Source: Chryseobacterium tagetis
GTDB lineage: Bacteria; Bacteroidota; Bacteroidia; Flavobacteriales; Weeksellaceae
Length of the DNA: 64,000 nt
NCBI RefSeq assembly: GCF_016735585.2
Contig: NZ_JAERSE020000002.1
Span: 903,550 to 967,549, forward strand
Direction of reading: 5' to 3'
The notes beneath the pieces were generated by a model that had not been told where the DNA came from, ran no database searches, and saw only the letters and a list, made by a program, of their open reading frames with translations. A program made the translations under genes and the position numbers. Numbering within the stretch: position 1 is the first letter of the stretch; the number at the start of each line of letters is the position of its first letter. Positions 42,375 to 51,528 of the stretch are shown piece by piece.

Positions 42375-43529
42375 ATGACAGTGTTAGAAAAATTAATCTC
42401 CCGTTTCAATAGTAAGATTTTTATTTATTTTCTCATTGCAATAACGGCAATTTATACGCTGGTTTTTACTTTTCTGCATAATATGCATTCTGACGGCTAT
42501 ATTTTGGGAGATTGGCTGGTAAATTATCAGGACGGAGGCTTTAAAAGAAGAGGATTGTCCGGAAGTTTCTTTTTCCTTTTACAGGATCTTACAGGGATAA
42601 AGCTGAATATTTTAGTCTATGGCTTTCAGTTCATTATTATCTCACTGTTTTTTTATTACTACTTTAAACTTATACAATATAAAGAAACAACCTTTCTTTA
42701 TCTTTCCCTATTGCTTTCTTCAGTAGGTTTTGTCGGCTTGCTGAATTGTGTGGATTATGTTGGAAAAAAAGAATTTATTATCTTTCTTTTGTTTGCTGCT
42801 TTTACCTATTTAATAGATCGTGATAAGCTTACCAAAACAAAAGAATGGGGATTTTGTGTTGCTCTTTTCATCTCTACATTATTTCATGAAGTCACTTTAT
42901 TCTTTATCCCGTATTTTTTGATAACCTTATATCTGAAAACAGGGAGAATAGAACCTGCGAGATATTTGAAGTATATTTTAGCGGTTTTTATACCGGCTGT
43001 TTTGCTTCTGTTGTTTGGGAAAGAAATCAATGAAGGGCAATCTTTACATATTTTAAAAGAAAGAGGAGTCATTTTTACGCGGGGAATCTTTTTTTGGAAT
43101 ATCGATGAAAGACAATATATAGCAGAACACTTTGCAGAATACAGACTGTATTTTCTGAGCTTGGGAATTAGTATTTTCCATCTTGCATTTTATCTTAAAT
43201 ATGTAGTAGAACGAAAAATAATAGCCATTCTTCTGATAGGTGCTTTTCTGTTCTCCTTTCCTCTTTTTTACCTTGCGATCGATTGGGGAAGATGGATGTA
43301 TATTCACATGATGTTGATCATCATCCTTTTTGCTCTGTTCCTGAAAAGAAGTGACTCAGTCTATGCTTCGGAAATAATAATTGTAAATAAAAAATTTTAC
43401 ATCACGTTGCTGATCATCATTTTTTCATTAATCTATCGTGTAGAAATGTCAGGAAGAGGTTTTACATTCGAAGGATTGTTCTACCGGATCTGCGTAGCAC
43501 CCGTGGAATTATTAAATAAAATGCTCTAA
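42375..43529 (+). CDS. polytopic membrane protein of glycan-assembly type
   Basis: The 384-residue protein has about ten membrane segments. The loop after the first helix reads NYQDGGFKRRGLSGSFFF near residues 53-70, a GGF-x-RRGL pattern that recurs in uncharacterised bacterial envelope-glycan membrane proteins. A charged loop near 215-235 (GKEINEGQSLHILKERG) separates two hydrophobic halves. It has its own promoter and sits between a T9SS cargo gene and topA. It probably handles lipid-linked sugar, but no catalytic residue can be named with confidence. Confidence 0.65.
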   Translation: MTVLEKLISRFNSKIFIYFLIAITAIYTLVFTFLHNMHSDGYILGDWLVNYQDGGFKRRGLSGSFFFLLQDLTGIKLNILVYGFQFIIISLFFYYYFKLIQYKETTFLYLSLLLSSVGFVGLLNCVDYVGKKEFIIFLLFAAFTYLIDRDKLTKTKEWGFCVALFISTLFHEVTLFFIPYFLITLYLKTGRIEPARYLKYILAVFIPAVLLLLFGKEINEGQSLHILKERGVIFTRGIFFWNIDERQYIAEHFAEYRLYFLSLGISIFHLAFYLKYVVERKIIAILLIGAFLFSFPLFYLAIDWGRWMYIHMMLIIILFALFLKRSDSVYASEIIIVNKKFYITLLIIIFSLIYRVEMSGRGFTFEGLFYRICVAPVELLNKML

Positions 43530-43554
43530 GCAGACCTATATAATAAAAAAGCTT

Positions 43555-43562
43555 TACTTTTG
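43555..43562 (+). promoter_or_regulatory. TACTTTTG -7 element of topA
   Basis: TACTTTTG lies 15 bases before the topA ATG at 43578. The in-frame TTG at 43560 is part of this element, which is evidence against using it as a start codon. Confidence 0.5.
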
Positions 43563-43577
43563 CAAAAAATTTTTAGA

Positions 43578-46139
43578 ATGTCGAAAAATTTAGTAATCGT
43601 CGAATCACCGGCAAAAGCAAAAACTATTCAGAAGTATTTAGGTAAGGATTTCGAAGTGAAATCCAGCTTTGGGCATATCCGAGATTTACCTAAAAAAGGA
43701 ATGGGGATTGACTTGGCTACCTTCAGTCCGGATTACGAAGTTTCTGCCGACAAGAAGAAATTGGTAACAGAGCTGAAAGCCGCTGTGAAAAAAGCCGAAA
43801 TGGTTTGGCTGGCTTCCGATGAGGACCGCGAGGGAGAGGCTATTGCATGGCACTTGGCGGAAGAACTGAAACTGAAACCGGACAACAGAAAAAGAATCGT
43901 TTTCCACGAGATTACTAAAAATGCTATTCTAAAATCAATCGAAAATCCCAGAGATATAGACCAGAACTTAGTCAATGCCCAACAGGCGAGAAGAGTACTG
44001 GACAGGATCGTAGGTTTCGAAATGTCTCCGGTGCTTTGGAAAAAAGTAAAACCGGGATTATCCGCGGGAAGAGTACAATCAGTAGCGGTAAGATTAATTG
44101 TTGAAAGAGAAAAAGAAATCCGTGAATTTACTCCAAAAGCAAGCTTTAAACTGGACGGGATTTTCTTAAATAAAACAGGACAGGAAATTTCTGCAAAACT
44201 TAAAAAAGACTTTGAGAAAGAAGAAGAGGCTGAAAAATTCTTAGAACTATCAAAAACGACAGACTTTAAAGTTCTGAATGTTGAGACAAGACCGGGAACA
44301 CGTTCTGCTTCTGCGCCTTTTACAACGTCAACTTTACAGCAGGAAGCTTCTTCAAGATTAGGATATAATGTGACCAATACGATGCGTCTTGCACAGAGAC
44401 TGTACGAAGAAGGATACATTACCTATATGAGAACAGACTCGGTAAACCTTTCTCAGGAAGCAATAGAAGGAGCGAAAAGACAAATTACATCAGAATACGG
44501 GGCAGAATACTCTTCACCAAGAAACTACACAACAAAATCGGCGTCAGCACAGGAAGCTCACGAAGCGATTCGTCCAACTGATTTTGCGGTAACAAGTATT
44601 GGAGATGCTCAGTTAAACAGATTATATCAACTAATATACAGAAGAACATTGGCTTCTCAGATGGCAAATGCCAAAATAGAGAAGACGGTTATAGAAATCG
44701 GGAATGCAAAACTTCCTCAGCATTTTGAAGCACAGGGAGAGGTGATCATTTTTGATGGTTTCTTAAAAGCTTACGGAATCGTAAAAACTGAAGATGAAGA
44801 CGAAGAAAGCAACGAAAAATTACTTCCTAAAGTAAGTGTTGGAGAAGCGTTAGACTATAAAAAAATCATAGCAACAGAAAAATTCACAAGACCAAGCGCA
44901 AGATATACCGAAGCAGGTTTGGTAAGAAAACTGGAAGAATTAGGAATTGGTCGTCCATCTACGTATGCGCCAACAATTCAGACCATCCAAAACCGTGAAT
45001 ATGTTGATAAGCGAGAGATTGAACCTCAGACGCGTGAGATTGTGAAAATGTCTTTAACAAAAGACACGATCAAAAAAGAAGTCCTTGAAGAGAAATTCGG
45101 AGGGGATAAAAATAAATTCGTTCCAACGGACACAGGTGAAGTAGTAAGTGATTTCTTAACAGATAATTTTAAAGAAATCTTAGATTACGGTTTCACGGCA
45201 AGAGTGGAAGAAAGCTTCGACGAAATTGCAAACGGTGACCAGAAATGGAAAGAAATGATGACAGACTTCTACTCGAAATTTCACCCGAGAATTCAGGATG
45301 TAGAAGAACATGCGGAAAGAGCAACAGGAGACAGACTTTTGGGAGTTGATCCTAAAACCGGTAAAAACGTTCACGCGAGAATCGGAAGATTCGGAGCGAT
45401 GATTCAGATTGGGGAAACAGACGATGAAGAAAAACCTGTTTTTGCCTCATTAATGGCAGGGCAGAATATTGCTACCATCACTTTTGAAGAAGCGTTGGAA
45501 CTATTCAAACTTCCATTTGATCTGAATGAAGTTGACGGGCAACCTGTTTCAGTAGGAGTCGGAAGATTCGGACCTTACGTGAAATGGGGCGAAACATATA
45601 TCAGTATTCCAAAAGGCGAAGATCCGCTTTCAGTAGATCAGAAACGTGCGGAAGAAATCATCAATGAAAAGAAAATCGCAGATGCACCGATTGCTACGTA
45701 CAAAGGTGAGCCTGTAACAAAAGGAACCGGAAGATTCGGACCTTTCATCAAATATCGAAGCATTTTCGTAAACGTTCCAAAGAAATATGATTTCGAAAAC
45801 CTTTCTCAAAGCGATATCAACGAACTGATTGATGCCAAGCTTGAAAAAGAAGCCAACCGATATATCCAACAGTGGGAAAAAGAAAAGATCTCCATTGAAA
45901 ACGGAAGATGGGGGCCTTTCATCAAATTCGGAAAAGCCATGTTCAAGATTCCGAAAAAAGCAGATGATACAAAATATGAAGGAGAGGAGCTAAAAGAAAT
46001 TTCTCTTGATGAGGTTAAAAAATGGATTACCGATCAGGACCCGAAAGCATTTGCAGAGAAAAAGAAACCTGCTGCGAAGAAAGCTACAACTGCTAAAAAG
46101 GCAACAACAGCTAAGAAAACGGTTGCCAAAAAGAAATAA
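43578..46139 (+). CDS. topA: DNA topoisomerase I
   Basis: The 853-residue type IA topoisomerase relaxes negative supercoils. The TOPRIM domain starts at LVIVESPAKAKTI (residues 5-17) with the catalytic Glu, and the acidic triad is in ASDEDREGEAIAWHL near 80. The active Tyr283 lies in ITYMRTDSVNLS. After the cleavage core come several C-terminal repeats of the GRFGPFIKY type near 600, 665, 720 and 775 in place of zinc fingers. A Lys/Ala tail (AKKATTAKK) closes the protein and probably helps DNA binding. The ATG at 43578 gives MSKNLVIVESP, matching the family. Confidence 0.97.
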   Translation: MSKNLVIVESPAKAKTIQKYLGKDFEVKSSFGHIRDLPKKGMGIDLATFSPDYEVSADKKKLVTELKAAVKKAEMVWLASDEDREGEAIAWHLAEELKLKPDNRKRIVFHEITKNAILKSIENPRDIDQNLVNAQQARRVLDRIVGFEMSPVLWKKVKPGLSAGRVQSVAVRLIVEREKEIREFTPKASFKLDGIFLNKTGQEISAKLKKDFEKEEEAEKFLELSKTTDFKVLNVETRPGTRSASAPFTTSTLQQEASSRLGYNVTNTMRLAQRLYEEGYITYMRTDSVNLSQEAIEGAKRQITSEYGAEYSSPRNYTTKSASAQEAHEAIRPTDFAVTSIGDAQLNRLYQLIYRRTLASQMANAKIEKTVIEIGNAKLPQHFEAQGEVIIFDGFLKAYGIVKTEDEDEESNEKLLPKVSVGEALDYKKIIATEKFTRPSARYTEAGLVRKLEELGIGRPSTYAPTIQTIQNREYVDKREIEPQTREIVKMSLTKDTIKKEVLEEKFGGDKNKFVPTDTGEVVSDFLTDNFKEILDYGFTARVEESFDEIANGDQKWKEMMTDFYSKFHPRIQDVEEHAERATGDRLLGVDPKTGKNVHARIGRFGAMIQIGETDDEEKPVFASLMAGQNIATITFEEALELFKLPFDLNEVDGQPVSVGVGRFGPYVKWGETYISIPKGEDPLSVDQKRAEEIINEKKIADAPIATYKGEPVTKGTGRFGPFIKYRSIFVNVPKKYDFENLSQSDINELIDAKLEKEANRYIQQWEKEKISIENGRWGPFIKFGKAMFKIPKKADDTKYEGEELKEISLDEVKKWITDQDPKAFAEKKKPAAKKATTAKKATTAKKTVAKKK

Positions 46140-46144
46140 ATTTT

Positions 46145-46175
46145 AAAAAGCACAGATTTTGGTCTGTGCTTTTTT
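46145..46175 (+). terminator. rho-independent terminator of topA
   Basis: AAAAAGCACAGA (46145-46156) pairs perfectly with TCTGTGCTTTTT (46163-46174) around a six-base loop, with a T-run. Confidence 0.9.
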
Positions 46176-46214
46176 GTGAGGAGCATTTATTATAAATGTC
46201 TCTTTATGTAATTT

Positions 46215-46811
46215 TTATTGTTTTTCGTCTATTTTAAAAAATCCGTTCCAAAAGGTTCTTAGGTAGGAGTTTTCAAGGTTTTCATTGTCAATGTAATAAA
46301 AAAACCTTTGACAGCTTACCTCACTAATATTACTGCCATATTTTAAAGTTTCGAGCATTTTGTCAAATCTGTTTTTGTTGTATAGGAAATTATAAATCAA
46401 AAAATTGAATTCATCATATTTTTTTTCTTCGGTGTTTAATTCTGAAATAAAGAACGAACTTCTTATTGGATTATTTTTTTTATCATATTTATTAGTAGAA
46501 TATTGATAGATTTTTTTTGTTTCAATATTATAAATTAAAGCATCATAATTGTTTGTCATTCTATTTGTCCCAGCGTCAGAACAGCCAATTAAAAAAATAT
46601 ATTTTTTTAAATCATTTTCTTTTATTTTGAACTGTTTAATTGTTTGTTTAAAACGGCTATAATTGAAATCACAATCATAAATTCGGTTTGTTCTCGTGGA
46701 AATTGTTTTTTGATTGGTTTTACAAAAATTATCGCGGTTGTTTACTTTTATTTTGTTGGTAGAACAAGAACATAATAAAAATAATAAGATTAAATAAAAT
46801 GTTTTATTCAT
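46215..46811 (-). CDS. uncharacterised lipoprotein
   Basis: A 198-residue product with a typical lipoprotein signal (MNKTFYLILLFLLCSCSTNK, lipobox Cys near residue 16). The mature part is rich in Lys, Asn and Tyr, with no motif I recognise. The gene is markedly AT-rich, more so than the neighbouring housekeeping genes, and is bracketed by the topA terminator and a GC-rich repeat. This fits a recent or lineage-specific insertion between topA and the ureohydrolase-like gene. Confidence 0.6.
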   Translation of the reverse strand: MNKTFYLILLFLLCSCSTNKIKVNNRDNFCKTNQKTISTRTNRIYDCDFNYSRFKQTIKQFKIKENDLKKYIFLIGCSDAGTNRMTNNYDALIYNIETKKIYQYSTNKYDKKNNPIRSSFFISELNTEEKKYDEFNFLIYNFLYNKNRFDKMLETLKYGSNISEVSCQRFFYYIDNENLENSYLRTFWNGFFKIDEKQ

Positions 46812-46871
46812 GTAGATTAAGTAAAAATTGAGAATTATTTATTAATCAAATATAGAGTAAATAAAGCACAG

Positions 46872-46997
46872 GCCCATCACTGGCTGTCCGTCTTTCCGGA
46901 CGGTCTGTCTCTCCCTCGCTACAGGCTTTCCGGTCACCGGGAAAGTAGGCTGCACCCCTGCAACAGACTTTCCGGAAAGCGGGAAAACTTCCTGCAC
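46872..46997. repeat. three tandem 42-bp GC-rich units
   Basis: Units at 46872-46913, 46914-46955 and 46956-46997 each contain CTTTCCGG. On the minus strand they read as 14-residue repeats: VQEVFPLSGKSVAG, VQPTFPVTGKPVAR and ERQTVRKDGQPVMG. The frame is open from within the 3' end of the hydrolase gene in a shifted frame. Base composition is clearly higher in G+C than the AT-rich flanks. Confidence 0.65.
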
Positions 46998-47041
46998 CCG
47001 AGTTTCTGAAGATGGCGTTTGGGTTTCGTTTGTCTGGCTCC

Positions 47042-47974
47042 TTATTTTCTGCCAGAGCTTTTACTTTTTATATTTTTCATCCATTTCAATGCCTCCTTCA
47101 TGGGCTCTTCGGAGTTTGAGAATGCTGTATTATGTCCTAATGCAGGAAATAATTTATACTCGTAGGGCTTCCCTTTGGTCTTTAAAGTATGGAGGTGTTC
47201 AATTGATAAGTTTACAGGGACCTGAATATCTTTGCCTCCAAAAATCCATAGTCCCGGAATTGATATCTTGGAAAGAGCATCTAATGGGTTGGTATCGGTA
47301 AACTCATATTTGTCCGGATCAGTCATCGTGTGTTTTCGGGCATCTTCTTCCGTATGGGTGTCCCAGAATTTTGTATTTCCGTTGGTGTAAAACTGAAACC
47401 TGAGCTGCTCCTTTACCGTGATAAGTGCCCCACTGAATATGGTCATGAACTGTACCTTCTTATTTTTCATTGCCGTAAGCGGAATGATCCATCCGGCCTG
47501 GCTGGCTCCGATTAAGCCTATGGGGATTTGACTGTTGTGTAACTCTTTAAATAAAACATTTACTGCAGCACTCGCATCCATAGCCAAAAGGTTCAGGTTT
47601 GAGGCATCAACATTATTGGTTCCTACTTCGGGGCCTGCGTATATGCCAGCAGATTCACCTACACCACGCTTGTCATATGTGAAAACAGCAATGCCGTTTT
47701 CAGCCAGCAGCTTTGCAAATTCTGTCATTCTTTTTTCCTGTCCGGATCCGTGTACCATCACCACGGCTGCAGAAATATGCTTGGGGGTGAAAATGGTTCC
47801 GGAAAGTGAATCTCCTTTGCTAAGAAATTTTATATTTTTAGTTGTAAAGTCCGGAGGGATGGCTGAGAGGTGATGGGAGGTGCTCAAAAGAAATACTACC
47901 AGAAGAAAATTTCTGTACCATTGTTTTGCGTGTATGATGCTTTTAAAATGAATCAGTTGATTTATAGTTTTCAT
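47042..47974 (-). CDS. secreted alpha/beta hydrolase
   Basis: The 310-residue protein has a long N-terminal signal region (FLLVVFLLSTSHHLSA, about residues 24-39) and an alpha/beta-hydrolase fold. VVMVHGSGQEKRM near 71-83 forms the oxyanion region. The nucleophile Ser is in GLIGASQAGW near 160, the acid in IFGGKDIQVP near 248, and the His in LGHNTAF near 283. The FTYDKRGVGES block is typical of the dienelactone-hydrolase/YqiA-like peptidase-esterase group. The substrate is unknown. It is divergent from the glycoside-hydrolase-like gene at 48160, with a 185-base gap in which nothing else was seen. Confidence 0.82.
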   Translation of the reverse strand: MKTINQLIHFKSIIHAKQWYRNFLLVVFLLSTSHHLSAIPPDFTTKNIKFLSKGDSLSGTIFTPKHISAAVVMVHGSGQEKRMTEFAKLLAENGIAVFTYDKRGVGESAGIYAGPEVGTNNVDASNLNLLAMDASAAVNVLFKELHNSQIPIGLIGASQAGWIIPLTAMKNKKVQFMTIFSGALITVKEQLRFQFYTNGNTKFWDTHTEEDARKHTMTDPDKYEFTDTNPLDALSKISIPGLWIFGGKDIQVPVNLSIEHLHTLKTKGKPYEYKLFPALGHNTAFSNSEEPMKEALKWMKNIKSKSSGRK

Positions 47975-48159
47975 TCAGTTTATTATTTTTCTATTAGTGT
48001 AGGAAAGTTTTATGTTTGTTACATGGTATATAATATGTTTTCTGTTATGAATCAGCGGGATAAGTTTTTCCTGTCACTCAAGAGAGTTCACTAGTCAACC
48101 CGAAACCGCAGGACACTCTATAAATCCGTTTCTGCTAAATTAGCTTTCAAATCAATGCA

Positions 48160-49248
48160 ATGGAAAAACCCTTCACCCGCAAAGAATTTCTGCAGGCTTC
48201 AGCTTTAGGAATCGCGGCCGTATTTTTCGGATCATCATTTACAGGTTTATTATCTTCAGAAGATAAACCTTATTTCAATTTAAAACCAATCGGAAGGTCG
48301 CTTGCTTTGGAAGGGTATTACATCTGGTGCAGTTCTCCGATTTGGGGCGAAGACGGAAAAGTTCATCTTTTCTATTCCCGATGGAAAAAAGAAAAAGGAA
48401 TGGGAGGCTGGCTCAATGGCTCTGAGATCTGCCGCGCAGAAGCCAATTCTCCGTTTGAGAAGTTTGAACATAAGCAGGTAGTTCTTGCACCGAGAGGTGA
48501 AGGTTTCTGGGATGCTACCACCTGCCACAATCCTTTGATTAAAAAAGTAGGAGACCAGTATCTGCTGTTTTTTATGGGAACTTCCAACGGAAAAACAAAT
48601 ACGAAAAGAATAGGCCTAGCAACATCAAAGAGTTTGGAAGGAGGGTGGAAAAGACCGGATGAACCTTTGCTGCTTCCGGGAAAAGAAGGTTCCTGGGACG
48701 ATCATTGCACTACAAACCCTGCTTTTGTAAAAGGAAATGACGGAAAATACTGGCTGTTCTACAAATCATGGAATACCCATGAATACGAAACCCAGAAAGG
48801 CCCCATCAGAGGAAACAGAAAATATGGTTTGGCAAAATCAGACTCTCCATTGGGACCCTACAAAAAGGTATCAGAAAATCCTGTAATTGATTTCTCTTCT
48901 TTGCCGAATAATGTTCAGCTCGAAGATGCATTTGTGTGGAAACAAAAAGGGAAATTTCATATGGTTGCCCGTGACATGGGATTTTTTAATCATGAATATG
49001 GGCTGCATTTAACTACAAAAGACGGAATTCATTGGACACAGCCGGAGATTGCGTATCTTAATATGAAGAGCTACATTACAGAACCAACTCCACCAAAAAA
49101 CCTAAACCGATTCGGAAGACTGGAACGGCCTATGATTTTACTGGATAAAGATGGAGAAACTCCAAGGTTCTTATTCGGAGCAACACAGGGCGGTGCATTT
49201 GAAACATCTACGACTTTTGTTTTCGAAATAATAAGTGCCAAAAAATAG
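48160..49248 (+). CDS. exported five-bladed beta-propeller glycoside hydrolase-like protein
   Basis: The 362-residue protein begins with a signal-type segment containing TRKEFLQASALGIAAVFFG, which looks Tat-like but has RK rather than a twin arginine. The body repeats beta-propeller blades with Trp/Asp-rich turns: YYIWCSSPIWGEDGKVHLFYSRW, GFWDATTCHNPLIKK, GSWDDHCTTNPAFVKG and NVQLEDAFVWKQKGKFHM. These resemble GH43/GH117-type enzymes and related propeller sucrases. Candidate catalytic acids are in WGEDGK, WDDHC and LEDAFVW. Its glycan target is not clear. Confidence 0.72.
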   Translation: MEKPFTRKEFLQASALGIAAVFFGSSFTGLLSSEDKPYFNLKPIGRSLALEGYYIWCSSPIWGEDGKVHLFYSRWKKEKGMGGWLNGSEICRAEANSPFEKFEHKQVVLAPRGEGFWDATTCHNPLIKKVGDQYLLFFMGTSNGKTNTKRIGLATSKSLEGGWKRPDEPLLLPGKEGSWDDHCTTNPAFVKGNDGKYWLFYKSWNTHEYETQKGPIRGNRKYGLAKSDSPLGPYKKVSENPVIDFSSLPNNVQLEDAFVWKQKGKFHMVARDMGFFNHEYGLHLTTKDGIHWTQPEIAYLNMKSYITEPTPPKNLNRFGRLERPMILLDKDGETPRFLFGATQGGAFETSTTFVFEIISAKK

Positions 49249-49358
49249 AGAGGAGTAATGGCGGATAAAATTTGTTGCTGTTTTTAAGAATAAAAATGGA
49301 GCAGGATTTTAAGTTGATAAGGTTTTTTGTAAGTTTGTGAAACTAATGCGGATTATAC

Positions 49359-50429
49359 ATGAACTTCGAAGACTTTATCATTTCACCAAGAAATTTCAAA
49401 ACGGAAAGCTGGCAAATCGGGAATCAGATCACGAAAGAGATAAAGGAGGACAGTATTGTGCTTCTTTTTGTTTCGGATTACAGGGGAGCGAATGGCGATG
49501 CGGAAGTTCAGGATTTTACGGGAATCAGAAAAGAATTTTATAAACTTTCACAGTTGGATTTTGAAATTCCGATGGTGGATCTTGGCGATTTGGTTTCGGG
49601 AAAGTCTGTCCAGGATTCTCATTATATTTTGCAGGAAGTGTTGTCGGCTTGTCATTACAAAAGAGCGATTCCTGTGATCGTGGGAGGTTCTAATGATTTT
49701 GCATTTTCACTTTTCTCAGGATTAAACTTTCATACGAAAAGCATTAATTATACTCAGATCAGCAATATCATTTCCCTGAAACAAGGCGAAATGATCAATG
49801 AACATACTTTTTTAAGCAAAATTTTCGGGGCCAAGAATTTTTCTATCAAGAACTATCATCATTTAGGCTATCAGAAACATTTAAATGAAATAGATTCTGT
49901 ACGATTAATCAAAGAAGTGGAATTTGATATTATCCGTCTTGCAGAAATGATGAATTCCACGGAAAAAACGGAACCTTTCTTCAGAAAAGCAGATCTGGTA
50001 ACGGTAAATTGTGATGCCATTGAAAGCTTCAGTGAGCCTTTTTCAATGAATCCGCAGGTGAATGGTCTGAACCGAAGAGAAATTTGTGCTTACATGAAAG
50101 AAATCGGATTAAGCGAAAATTTAAAGTCGGTAGGAATTTTTAATTATAATATTTATTCTGATAATCAGTTAAACCATCAGCTTTTGGCACAAATGATCTG
50201 GTATCTGATTGAAGGGGTCAATATTCAGAGATCTCATCCTAAAGAAAGACATTATGAGATATTTTATGTGTTAATTGATGACAGACAATATGCTTTCAAA
50301 CGTGATACTTTCAGTAATCTTTGGTATTTTGGGGATGATGAAGATATAGAAAACTGTATTCCCTGTTCCAGAAAAGATTTTGACGAGGCTAAAAAAGGCT
50401 GGTTAAGCACCCGATTCACGAAAATGTAA
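49359..50429 (+). CDS. ureohydrolase-like (formimidoylglutamase/arginase fold) protein with degraded metal site
   Basis: The 356-residue protein follows the arginase/formiminoglutamase fold: VLLFVSDYRGANGDAEVQDF near residues 35-54, PVIVGGSNDFAFSLF near 109, and TVNCDAIESF near 218. Two of the usual Mn-binding motifs are altered: GGDH is GGSN, and the SFDxDxxDP motif is reduced to VNCDAIES. The DAHxD motif is not recognisable. It is therefore probably not a normal Mn-dependent ureohydrolase. Flavobacteria often carry such a gene downstream of topA, ahead of the gliding gene gldK; here glycosyltransferase genes follow instead. Confidence 0.78.
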   Translation: MNFEDFIISPRNFKTESWQIGNQITKEIKEDSIVLLFVSDYRGANGDAEVQDFTGIRKEFYKLSQLDFEIPMVDLGDLVSGKSVQDSHYILQEVLSACHYKRAIPVIVGGSNDFAFSLFSGLNFHTKSINYTQISNIISLKQGEMINEHTFLSKIFGAKNFSIKNYHHLGYQKHLNEIDSVRLIKEVEFDIIRLAEMMNSTEKTEPFFRKADLVTVNCDAIESFSEPFSMNPQVNGLNRREICAYMKEIGLSENLKSVGIFNYNIYSDNQLNHQLLAQMIWYLIEGVNIQRSHPKERHYEIFYVLIDDRQYAFKRDTFSNLWYFGDDEDIENCIPCSRKDFDEAKKGWLSTRFTKM

Positions 50430-50432
50430 GAT

Positions 50433-51434
50433 ATGACAAATGTTCTCCCGAAAATTTCTATTATTGTTCCGGTTTATAATGTTGAAAGATATTTAGAGAA
50501 ATGTCTGGATTCTTTGGTGAATCAAACCTATCAGAATATTGAAATTTTGGTAGTGAACGATGGAAGTACAGATGGTTCTGAAAAAATTATTACTGATTTT
50601 TCAGAAAGATTTCCGGAGAAGATAAAAGCTTTTCAGAAAAAAAACGGAGGACTGAGCGATGCCCGGAATGTTGGGATAAACCATGCGACAGGAGATTATA
50701 TTGGTTTTGTGGATAGTGATGACTATGTTTCGGAAACTATGTTTGAAGAAATGGTTATGCTTGCTGAAAAACATTCCGCCGAAATCGTAATTTGTAATAT
50801 TCAGAAAGTAGATGAGAAAGGGAATGTCACTCAAAAACTGACGCAGATTCCCAATATGCCTGAAAAGATAGATCTTGAAACTCATTTTTCGGTCTTTTCA
50901 GATATCAGTTATTTTGCCTGTAATAAACTATTTAAAAAAGAACTTTTTAGAACCAAAAGATTTAAAAAAGGAGTTTCTTTTGAAGATATTCAGTTGGTTC
51001 CACAACTGCTTTTGGAGTGTAAAACGATTGCTCAGACTCAGCATTTTCATTATCAGTATCTTGAACGTGTGAATTCTATCTCAAAGACCCACAACGAAAA
51101 AGGATTAGATATTATTCAAGCCGTTGAAGATGTGGAAGTTGCTTTTGTAAAATCGGTGTATGCTCACAAGAAAAAAGAATTTAAAAACTTTCAGATTTTG
51201 GAAGGTGTTTATACTTTTCTGGCCTATCTGGCTTTTGTAAAAGATGAAAAATTATTTTACGAAATGAGTGCTAAACTTGATGTTTTCAGGAAAAAGAAGA
51301 ATGTTAAAATTAAAGATATATTGATTTACAGTCGTTTTGATAAGAATTATATTTTATCTTTGCCAATGAGAAAGAAAATTTTTTATCTGCTTTTTTTTGC
51401 GGGGCAGAAAAGGTTGATACAAAAACTAATATAA
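50433..51434 (+). CDS. family 2 glycosyltransferase
   Basis: The 333-residue GT-A enzyme opens with KISIIVPVYNVERYLEKCLDS (residues 6-26), then VVNDGSTDGS, GGLSDARNVGINHATGDY and the metal-binding VDSDDY near 92-97. The C-terminal half is helical, with a Lys-rich end. It should add a sugar to an exopolysaccharide or lipid acceptor using a nucleotide-sugar donor. It begins three bases after the ureohydrolase-like gene stops and lies upstream of the polysaccharide export genes. Confidence 0.92.
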   Translation: MTNVLPKISIIVPVYNVERYLEKCLDSLVNQTYQNIEILVVNDGSTDGSEKIITDFSERFPEKIKAFQKKNGGLSDARNVGINHATGDYIGFVDSDDYVSETMFEEMVMLAEKHSAEIVICNIQKVDEKGNVTQKLTQIPNMPEKIDLETHFSVFSDISYFACNKLFKKELFRTKRFKKGVSFEDIQLVPQLLLECKTIAQTQHFHYQYLERVNSISKTHNEKGLDIIQAVEDVEVAFVKSVYAHKKKEFKNFQILEGVYTFLAYLAFVKDEKLFYEMSAKLDVFRKKKNVKIKDILIYSRFDKNYILSLPMRKKIFYLLFFAGQKRLIQKLI

Positions 51435-51528
51435 ACACAAATGCGGGCGAAAGTAAAGAGATTCTGAATGTATTTAAGATTACATTTTCAGGATCGTTAA
51501 AATACTGTAGGTGCCTGAACTATAAAGA

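Noticed and set aside
43560..43577. Upstream TTG start for topA
   Set aside because: The TTG is part of a TACTTTTG promoter box, and the ATG at 43578 gives the conserved MSKNLVIVESP start.
43733..44419. 228-codon open frame antisense to topA
   Set aside because: Ser/Phe-rich composition typical of a reverse-strand shadow of a strongly coding gene; topA motifs are intact on the other strand.
46872..46997. CRISPR-like array in the GC-rich repeat
   Set aside because: The units are contiguous 42-bp imperfect repeats without spacers, and no cas genes are nearby.
46812..47041. Insertion-sequence remnant in the GC-rich gap
   Set aside because: No transposase fragment or terminal inverted repeats were found; the tandem repeat explains the composition.
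49337..49543. Frame starting MKLMRIIHELRR before the ureohydrolase-like gene
   Set aside because: It overlaps in another frame and lacks any family feature; the ATG at 49359 starts the conserved protein.
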